Assembly: GCA_034437575.1 (NCBI GenBank)
Contig: DAOTTY010000323.1
Span: 1 to 7,687, forward strand
DNA: 7,687 nt
Source of the DNA: DAOTTY01 sp034437575
GTDB taxonomy: Bacteria > Chloroflexota > Anaerolineae > Aggregatilineales > Phototrophicaceae
Reading direction: 5' to 3'
The position numbers and the translations under genes are program-made. Positions 1-6,058 of this stretch are shown here, in pieces. A model generated the notes under the pieces. The model saw nothing but the letters and a program-made list of their open reading frames with translations, ran no database searches and was not told where the DNA came from. The first letter of the stretch is position 1. Every line of letters starts with the position of its first letter.

Positions 1-30
1 CTGAGTCGTTACGGTAGTTACCTAGGCGGC

Positions 31-1563
31 CTAAAAACCCGCGCTGGCCACCAGCGTCAGGCCGTCTAGCAGCGTGGTAGCCAACCCCGGCACAACTCCG
101 ATGATAAGCACCCCCGCCGCCGAGATATACACCGCCCAACGCAAGTACTCCGTAGAGCCTTCCGCCGGGTCGCCCGCTGCGTCGTCGCGCAGGTACATAT
201 TCACCACCGGGCGCATGTAGTAGTACGCGCTGGCCACACTGGTTATCACACCGATCACGGCCAACGTGTACAGCCCGCCTTCTACGGCTGCACTGAACAC
301 AAAGTACTTGCCGATGAAACCGCCCGTCGCCGGGATGCCTACCAAACTCAGCATGAAGAACGTCATCAGGGCGGCCAGCAGCGGTTGGCTGTTGCTCAAC
401 CCGGCGAAGTCCTCGATGTCGGTGCCCGTGCCGTCGGCCTTCTCGATAGCCATTAGCACCGCGAACGCGCCCAGGTTGGTGAACGTGTACGCCAGCAGAT
501 AGATGGATACCGCCGTCATCACTGACTCACCTGTGCCCGCCGTCCCGGCAGCGGCAATCGCCATCAGCAGATAACCGCCGTGCGCGATGGACGAGTAGGC
601 CAACATGCGCTTCATGTTCGCCTGCACGATGGCCACAAAGTTCCCCAGCACCATCGTCAGCACGGCCACCAGCCCGACGGCCAACTGCCACGCGGCGTTT
701 TCCCCGGTGCCAATAACCAGCACCGGCAGTGCAGACGCCATAATCCGCGCCAGTGCGCCCACACCACCGATTTTCGCGGCCACACTCATGAAAGCGGTCA
801 CATTGGTCGGGGCACCCTCGTACACATCCGGCGTCCACATATGGAAGGGAAACACCGCAATCTTAAAGCCGAGCGCCACCAGAATCAGGCCCGCGCCCAG
901 CAGCACCAGCGTAGACGACGTGCCCACCCCCACGCTCAAGGACTGGAAGATTTCGTCAAGTTGAGTGGTGCCCGCGCCACCGTAAACCAGTGCGCCGCCA
1001 TACACAAAGAACGCGCTGCTAAACGCCCCCAGGATGAAATACTTCATCCCGGCCTCTTCGCTCTTGAGTTCAACGGCTTGCAACTGCTCTTTGGGTTTGC
1101 TCTGGTAGCGAAATGCAGACATCACATACAACGGGATACTGAGCAGTTCCAGCGCCACAAAGATCATCACAAGGTCGTTGGCACTCGCCATGAACATCGC
1201 CCCCGCCGCCGCGAACAGAATCAGCGAGTAGAACTCACCGCGCTCGGCCCCGATGCGCTTGAGGTAGTCCATGCTCAGCAAAATGCCGATGAACGTGGTC
1301 ACCAGCGTGACGAGGTTCAAAAAGGCGGTGGCCCGGTCGGCCACGAACATCCCTTGCAGCGATGTACCCGTCACATTGAACGTAAACAGGTTCACAATGA
1401 AGGCCGTCACCAGGATGCCCTGGGCCAGCCAGGCGGTTCGGTTCTTCCTGTCTTCGGGTATCCACAGGTCGATAAGCAGCAGGAAGCACATCCCCACTGC
1501 TACAATCATCGCCGGGATAACCGGGAACAGGTTAAGGTCAGCTATCGTCGGGATAGGCTGCAT
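31..1563 (-). CDS. nuoN: NADH-quinone oxidoreductase subunit N (complex I antiporter-like subunit)
   Basis: NuoN is the antiporter-like membrane subunit nearest to NuoK and NuoJ in the complex I arm; it is thought to move one proton per NADH oxidised. The 510-residue product has the usual length and about 14 hydrophobic helices. Visible family marks are Glu139 in the TM5 motif ALELLSIPLYVMSAF, Lys234 in LGFKIAVFPFHMWTPDVYEG (TM7), Lys264 in TM8, MKRMLAYSSIAH at 317-328, and Lys419 in GGFIGKY, the TM12 lysine of the NuoN type where NuoM has Glu. The ATG is 3 bases after the nuoM stop, and a GGAAGG ribosome-binding site (1574-1579) lies 10 bases upstream inside the nuoM end, so coupled translation is likely. 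The stop is TAG at 31-33. The remaining 30 bases show no terminator, so the end of the operon is not visible. Subunit identity is firm from sequence and order. Confidence 0.97.
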   Translation of the reverse strand: MQPIPTIADLNLFPVIPAMIVAVGMCFLLLIDLWIPEDRKNRTAWLAQGILVTAFIVNLFTFNVTGTSLQGMFVADRATAFLNLVTLVTTFIGILLSMDYLKRIGAERGEFYSLILFAAAGAMFMASANDLVMIFVALELLSIPLYVMSAFRYQSKPKEQLQAVELKSEEAGMKYFILGAFSSAFFVYGGALVYGGAGTTQLDEIFQSLSVGVGTSSTLVLLGAGLILVALGFKIAVFPFHMWTPDVYEGAPTNVTAFMSVAAKIGGVGALARIMASALPVLVIGTGENAAWQLAVGLVAVLTMVLGNFVAIVQANMKRMLAYSSIAHGGYLLMAIAAAGTAGTGESVMTAVSIYLLAYTFTNLGAFAVLMAIEKADGTGTDIEDFAGLSNSQPLLAALMTFFMLSLVGIPATGGFIGKYFVFSAAVEGGLYTLAVIGVITSVASAYYYMRPVVNMYLRDDAAGDPAEGSTEYLRWAVYISAAGVLIIGVVPGLATTLLDGLTLVASAGF

Positions 1564-1566
1564 GGG

Positions 1567-3183
1567 CTATTCGCCTTCCACTTCGGCCACAACCAGATCA
1601 GCCTCACCGTCGGCAGCGGCCACGTCGGCACCGCCGTTGAGTGCCTCAATCGCAATCGTTAGCCGTTCCTCAACCAAATTTTCTGTCGCGCTGTCCATCG
1701 TGCGGAAGAACGTCCAGGGGCGCAGCCCAATCCAGAAGATCATGACCAGAATCGGCACCATCACCGCGATTTCACGCCAGTTGAGCGGCGGCAAATTTCT
1801 GTTCTCTTCTTTGTCCAGCTCACCCAAAAACACCTTCTGGAACATGTGCAGCATGTAGATCGCCGCCAGAATCACGCCGATGGTGGCAAAGAAGGTATAC
1901 ACCGCACCCAGTACCAAACTGCCATAGCTGCCCAACAAAATCGTGAACTCACCCACGAAGCCGTTCAAACCGGGCAAGCCCAAACTCGATAGCACCACCA
2001 CCAAACTGATGCCCCCATACACCGGCATCGCCTTCCAAATGCCACCGAAGGCGTCCAGGGCGCGGGTATGACGGCGCTCATACAGCATCCCCACCAGCAA
2101 GAAAAGGCCGCCCGTGCTAATGCCATGATTGACCATTTGCAGCGTGCCGCCCTGAATCCCGGCGGAGTTGAGCGCGAAGATACCCAGCACCACAAAGCCC
2201 AGGTGGCTAATGGACGAGTACGCGACCAGCTTCTTCACGTCGGTTTGGGCGTAGCTTACCCACGCGCCGTAGATAATGCCGATGATGGCCAGCACCGCAA
2301 TCGCCGGGGCAAAGTACACACTCGCCTCCGGGAACAGTTGCAGGTTGAACCGCACCATGCCGTAAGTCCCCATCTTCAGCAGCACACCCGCCAAGATCAC
2401 CGAACCGGCAGTGGGTGCCTGCACATGCGCGTCTGGCAGCCAACTGTGCAGCGGCCACACCGGCACCTTGATGGCAAACGCAATGAAGAAGCCCAAAAAC
2501 AGCAGCGACTGCGTGCTGAAGAAGCGCGTCGGCTCATTGAACGGGAAGTTAATCGCGCCAGACTGCAACTGTGCCAGAATGCCAGCCGGGCCGGGGAGCG
2601 TAAACGTGCCCGCCTGCAAGCCCACAAACAGGATGGCAATCAGCATCAACAGCGACCCGGCCATCGTGTACAGGAAAAACTTAATCGCAGCATAGCGGCG
2701 CTCGTCACCGCCCCAGATGCCGATTAAGAAGTACATCGGCACCAGCGAAACTTCCCAAAACACGTAGTACACGAACAGGTCTTGCACCACGAACACACCC
2801 AACATGGCCCATTCCAGCAGCAGCATGAAGATGTAGTACAACTTGGGCCGCCCGCGCTCCTGGATGATGTGCGAGTCGAAGCTGCTTAGCACGGCCAGCG
2901 GCATGATAAACGTGGTCAGCAGCACCAACAGCAGGCTCAGGCCGTCTACACCCACATAGTAATTCGTCTCAAAAGACGCGAACTCAATCCACGTCCACTG
3001 TTGGATCATTTGCAGGTTCGGGTTGGTCGCGTCGAAGCCTGCCCAAATCAGCAGGGATGACAGAAAAGTTGCAATCGTAAAGCCAAAAGTCGTCCACTTA
3101 ATTTCGGTTTCCTGCTCGTCCTTCATAAACAGCAGCACCGTCAGGCCGACCATCGGCAAGAACAACGTTAGTGTTACAAGCAT
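1567..3183 (-). CDS. nuoM: NADH-quinone oxidoreductase subunit M (complex I antiporter-like subunit)
   Basis: NuoM is the middle antiporter-like subunit of the membrane arm, between NuoL and NuoN. The 538-residue product carries the expected residues: Glu144 in VFWEVSLVPMYFLIG (TM5), Lys239 in AIKVPVWPLHSWLPDAHVQA (TM7), Lys270 in LLKMGTYG (TM8), His327 in AYSSISHLGF, and Glu412 in GLNGFVGEF (TM12). That Glu, in place of the Lys of NuoL and NuoN, is the NuoM signature. The family part ends near residue 505; an acidic Ala/Glu/Asp-rich tail follows (about 510-538, ending VVAEVEGE), which is longer than usual. The ATG at 3183 is preceded by AGGAG (3194-3198) at 10 bases, the clearest ribosome-binding site in the cluster. 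The gap from the nuoL stop is 25 bases and the gap to nuoN is 3 bases. Confidence in identity is very high; the role of the tail is unknown. Confidence 0.97.
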   Translation of the reverse strand: MLVTLTLFLPMVGLTVLLFMKDEQETEIKWTTFGFTIATFLSSLLIWAGFDATNPNLQMIQQWTWIEFASFETNYYVGVDGLSLLLVLLTTFIMPLAVLSSFDSHIIQERGRPKLYYIFMLLLEWAMLGVFVVQDLFVYYVFWEVSLVPMYFLIGIWGGDERRYAAIKFFLYTMAGSLLMLIAILFVGLQAGTFTLPGPAGILAQLQSGAINFPFNEPTRFFSTQSLLFLGFFIAFAIKVPVWPLHSWLPDAHVQAPTAGSVILAGVLLKMGTYGMVRFNLQLFPEASVYFAPAIAVLAIIGIIYGAWVSYAQTDVKKLVAYSSISHLGFVVLGIFALNSAGIQGGTLQMVNHGISTGGLFLLVGMLYERRHTRALDAFGGIWKAMPVYGGISLVVVLSSLGLPGLNGFVGEFTILLGSYGSLVLGAVYTFFATIGVILAAIYMLHMFQKVFLGELDKEENRNLPPLNWREIAVMVPILVMIFWIGLRPWTFFRTMDSATENLVEERLTIAIEALNGGADVAAADGEADLVVAEVEGE

Positions 3184-3208
3184 GGGTTTCTCTCTCCTGG
3201 CAAGCGGC

Positions 3209-5596
3209 CTAGCCGCCGTTCTGGAAAATCGGAATCAATAGGAAAATCACAACAAGAATGGCCCCACTTAGCAGCCACACCCCGTAGCTGCGGACGAACC
3301 CGTTTTGCGGCTGGCGCATCCGGTCCCCGGCCCACTGGGCAAAGCGGCCCAGCCCCAACACGCTGCCGTCAATCACGCCCCGGTCTACTGGCGTGGCCAG
3401 CATCTGCCCGGCCCGCTGGAAGCCCGCCGTCAGCAAATCGTGGAAGTCATCGTGCAAAAAGCGCCAGTCAATCACATCGGCCAGGAACTTGCCCGCCCCA
3501 ATAAACGGATTGATGAACACCGCGAAGTAGGCTTCGTCCCACCACAGGCGCTTGTTGGCCGCGTGCCATGCCGGGGCCAGCGACGTTTGCTGGAGCGCGT
3601 CCTCGTCGCGTTCGGCGTCGTAGCCCCGCTGCCCACCGTAGAGGGTGCGGGCCAGGTAGATGCCGCTAATACCCACGACCAGCGCGATAATGGCCAGCAA
3701 AATCTGGAATTGGCTGGCGTGCGCGTGACGAGCGCTGTATTCCAGCCACGTTGCAAAGCGGTGGCCCCAGGGCGTGTTCATCGCGCCCAGCGTTATCACG
3801 AAAAAGGCCAGCACCACCAGCGGAACCGTCATCCAGGGGGTGCTTTCTGGCGCGTGTTCGGCGGCTTCGGTGCGCGGCTCCCCAAAAAAGACGAGTTCCA
3901 CCTGACGCCACATATAAAACGCAGTGAAGCCAGCGGCTGCCAGCAAGCCAAACAGCGCGATAAAACCGCTCAGGCTGTGCAGCAGGTTGCTGCCGCCGCC
4001 CATGCCGAAGGCCCACGCATCCGCCAGAATTTCGTCCTTACTCCAAAAGCCCGCCAACGGGAAGATGCCCGCCAGCGACAGCGTCCCGATGACGTAGGTC
4101 ATGAACGTAATCGGCATCTTACCTGCGAGGCCGCCCATGTTCCGCATGTCTTGCGCGTCGAACGCCTCAGCGTGACCGTGGCCGTGCTGATGTACGTGGT
4201 GGTGGCCGTGTTCCACGCCATGAATCACCGAGCCGCTGCCCAAAAACAGCAGTGCCTTAAAGAAAGCGTGCGTCACCAGGTGAAACATCGCCGGGACGTA
4301 GGCGTGAACGCCGACAGCGGCCACCATAAACCCAAGCTGCGACACCGTGGAGTAGGCCAGCACGCGCTTGATGTCCCACTGGCCGATGGCAATAAAGCCC
4401 GCCACCAGTGCCGTCACCACCCCGATGATCGTCACTATGAATGAGGTCACATCGGCGTAGTCAAAGAAGGTGTTGGCACGCACCATCATGTACACGCCCG
4501 CCGTCACCATCGTTGCCGCATGGATGAGCGCACTCACCGGGGTGGGGCCAGCCATGGCGTCGGGCAGCCACACAAACAGCGGTATCTGCGCGGATTTACC
4601 CGTTGCGCCCAGCAGCATGAACAGCGTGATAATCGTCACCACCACACCAAAGCGGAACTCAAACGGGCCAAACAGCACACTGATCGCCTCGCCTGATTCT
4701 TCCTGCTCCGCAATCATGCGCTCTGCCTGCCCAAAGATGCCCATCTGCGCCATTGTCAGGTGGCTGTTATCCGGGAAGGCCGGGGCCGCAGCCAGCGCCG
4801 GGTCAGTAGCGTGGTCTTCGCCCTGATCGTCTTCCACTTCTTCAGCGTATGAATTCGAGGCCAACACCAACGCCGCGCCCAGCGCCGCCTCGCCCTCAGC
4901 GTCTTCGCCGTGATGATCGCCCCAGGCCGCGCCCGTTTGCACATCCGGGTTGACGACCTCACCCGGCTTAAAGAAGTCCAGCGTGCCAAACGTCCAGAAC
5001 GTCAGGAAGATGGCCATGAGCAGGCCAAAGTCGCCCACACGGTTAGCAATAAACGCCTTACGGGCGGCGTTTGCGTTGCGGTAGCCCTCGCCGTCCGTCT
5101 TGTCAAACCAGAAGCCAATCAACAGGTAAGAGGCCAACCCCACGCCCTCCCAGCCGACGAACAGCATCAGCAGGTTGTTCCCGGTGACCAGAATCAGCAT
5201 GAAGGCCAGGAACAGGTTGAGGTAGGCGAAAAAGCGAGCAAAACGCTCATCGCCGTGCATGTAGCCCACCGCATACACATGGATCAGCGTGCCCACGCCG
5301 GTAATCACCAGCATCATGGTTACGCTCAGCGTATCCACGCGCATTTGCCAGGGGATTTCTAGCCCCGCCGACGGAACGCGCAGCCACGAGTCGAAGAAAA
5401 ACGGATTGATGATGGCTTCCTGGTAGTTCGTGGCCAGCAGGTTAAAGTACAGCAGCAGCGCCACGATAAACGCGCCCGTTGACGCAAAGATACCGATCAG
5501 CGCGGACTGCTTTTCTTCCAGGCGGCTGCCCCAGAAAATGTTGATAAACGACCCCAGCGCTGGGATCAGGATAATAAGCGGTACAATTTGGGACAT
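3209..5596 (-). CDS. nuoL: NADH-quinone oxidoreductase subunit L, with two extra loops
   Basis: NuoL is the distal antiporter-like subunit of the complex I membrane arm; its long C-terminal lateral helix runs along NuoM and NuoN. Key residues are Glu150 in GWEGVGLASYLLIGFW (TM5), Lys334 in GATGKSAQIPLFVWLPDAMA (TM7), His359 in LIHAATMVTAGVYM, Lys447 in THAFFKALLFL (TM11), and Lys520-Asp521 in GFWSKDEI (TM12). The amphipathic lateral helix lies roughly at 690-760, and a final TM at 772-790 closes the protein. At 795 residues it is well above the 613 of E. coli NuoL. Much of the excess is an acidic loop at about 206-310, between TM6 and TM7, with no Lys or Arg from 211 to 292. A His-rich stretch (9 His in 459-475) precedes the conserved QDMRNMGGL motif. 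The ATG at 5596 is 6 bases after the nuoK stop, with GGAAGG (5607-5612) 10 bases upstream inside nuoK. Confidence 0.97.
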   Translation of the reverse strand: MSQIVPLIILIPALGSFINIFWGSRLEEKQSALIGIFASTGAFIVALLLYFNLLATNYQEAIINPFFFDSWLRVPSAGLEIPWQMRVDTLSVTMMLVITGVGTLIHVYAVGYMHGDERFARFFAYLNLFLAFMLILVTGNNLLMLFVGWEGVGLASYLLIGFWFDKTDGEGYRNANAARKAFIANRVGDFGLLMAIFLTFWTFGTLDFFKPGEVVNPDVQTGAAWGDHHGEDAEGEAALGAALVLASNSYAEEVEDDQGEDHATDPALAAAPAFPDNSHLTMAQMGIFGQAERMIAEQEESGEAISVLFGPFEFRFGVVVTIITLFMLLGATGKSAQIPLFVWLPDAMAGPTPVSALIHAATMVTAGVYMMVRANTFFDYADVTSFIVTIIGVVTALVAGFIAIGQWDIKRVLAYSTVSQLGFMVAAVGVHAYVPAMFHLVTHAFFKALLFLGSGSVIHGVEHGHHHVHQHGHGHAEAFDAQDMRNMGGLAGKMPITFMTYVIGTLSLAGIFPLAGFWSKDEILADAWAFGMGGGSNLLHSLSGFIALFGLLAAAGFTAFYMWRQVELVFFGEPRTEAAEHAPESTPWMTVPLVVLAFFVITLGAMNTPWGHRFATWLEYSARHAHASQFQILLAIIALVVGISGIYLARTLYGGQRGYDAERDEDALQQTSLAPAWHAANKRLWWDEAYFAVFINPFIGAGKFLADVIDWRFLHDDFHDLLTAGFQRAGQMLATPVDRGVIDGSVLGLGRFAQWAGDRMRQPQNGFVRSYGVWLLSGAILVVIFLLIPIFQNGG

Positions 5597-5602
5597 CTAA
5601 CG

Positions 5603-5920
5603 CTAGCCTTCCAATTGGTGTAACTCGTCAATGTCGATGGTCTGCTTACTGCGGAAAATCGCCACGATGAGGGCCAGCCCCACCGCCACTTCTGCCGCGG
5701 CCACAGTCATGACAAAAAACACAAACAAATGGCCGTCCAGGTTGTTCCACTGGCGGGCAAACGCGACCAGGGCCAAATTGCCCGCGTTAAGCATCAACTC
5801 AACGGACATAAATATGAGGATGGCATTGCGCCGCAGCAGCACACCCAACGTGCCGATCACAAACAGCACAAAACTCAATATGACGTAGGCTTCTACTTCT
5901 ACTGGTGATGCCGGTAACAT
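5603..5920 (-). CDS. nuoK: NADH-quinone oxidoreductase subunit K
   Basis: NuoK is the small three-helix subunit that links the quinone-site end of complex I to the antiporter-like subunits through its buried glutamates. The 105-residue product has the normal length and three TM helices (about 11-29, 34-54, 65-89). Glu41 in MSVELMLNAGNLAL and Glu77 in VAAAEVAVGLALIV match the two essential Glu of E. coli NuoK (Glu36 and Glu72). The Arg pair at 30-31 lies on the expected cytoplasmic loop. The ATG at 5920 has TGGAG (5926-5930) 5 bases upstream. The Leu-Glu-Gly codons at the 3' end also form the probable ribosome-binding site of nuoL, 6 bases downstream. It is separated from nuoJ by a 138-base gap, unlike the tight spacing that follows. 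Confidence 0.97.
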   Translation of the reverse strand: MLPASPVEVEAYVILSFVLFVIGTLGVLLRRNAILIFMSVELMLNAGNLALVAFARQWNNLDGHLFVFFVMTVAAAEVAVGLALIVAIFRSKQTIDIDELHQLEG

Positions 5921-6058
5921 AACGTCTCCATCTCTTGCCGTTCAAATCGGGGGGGGCGTGCCCCGCATCGGTGTGTGTTGTTTCAGTCTGTGGCGGCCCC
6001 TACACGTTTGGCACGATAGGGGCGCACCCGTGTGTGCGCCCGCTTGCATACCCCCGGA
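5921..6058. other. Structured gap between nuoJ and nuoK
   Basis: This 138-base spacer is long for a complex I operon whose next gaps are 6, 25 and 3 bases. It contains the nuoK ribosome-binding site (5926-5930), a run of eight G (5949-5956), a small GGGG-CGTG-CCCC hairpin just after it, and a longer perfect stem-loop at 6020-6041. No open reading frame or promoter was recognised. The GC-rich palindromic content resembles the dispersed intergenic repeats found in many bacterial genomes, but a single copy in this window cannot show that. Confidence 0.6.
6020..6041. repeat. GC-rich inverted repeat (8-bp stem, 6-base loop)
   Basis: The arms GGGCGCAC (6020-6027) and GTGCGCCC (6034-6041) are perfect reverse complements around a 6-base loop. 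A second possible pairing, CCCCTA (5997-6002) with TAGGGG (6017-6022), shares bases 6020-6022, so the two stems cannot both form fully. Neither strand has a T-run after the stem, which argues against an intrinsic terminator. It could slow RNA decay or polymerase between nuoJ and nuoK, or be a copy of a dispersed palindrome. The structure is seen directly; the role is inferred. Confidence 0.6.

Noticed and set aside
580..1662. A 360-codon plus-strand open frame opposite nuoN
   Set aside because: Its product is rich in His, Arg and Gln with no family resemblance, and it lies antisense to a clear nuoN. It is a by-product of the GC-rich codon use of the real gene.
3305..4444. A 379-codon plus-strand open frame opposite nuoL
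   Set aside because: Same reasons: antisense to well-conserved nuoL sequence, biased composition, no recognisable domain.
5949..5956. Run of eight G as a phase-variation switch
   Set aside because: It is outside any coding frame and not within a recognised promoter, and complex I genes are not typical phase-variable targets.
6020..6041. nuoJ-nuoK hairpin as an intrinsic terminator
   Set aside because: No T-run follows the stem on either strand, and nuoK downstream has no visible promoter in the gap.
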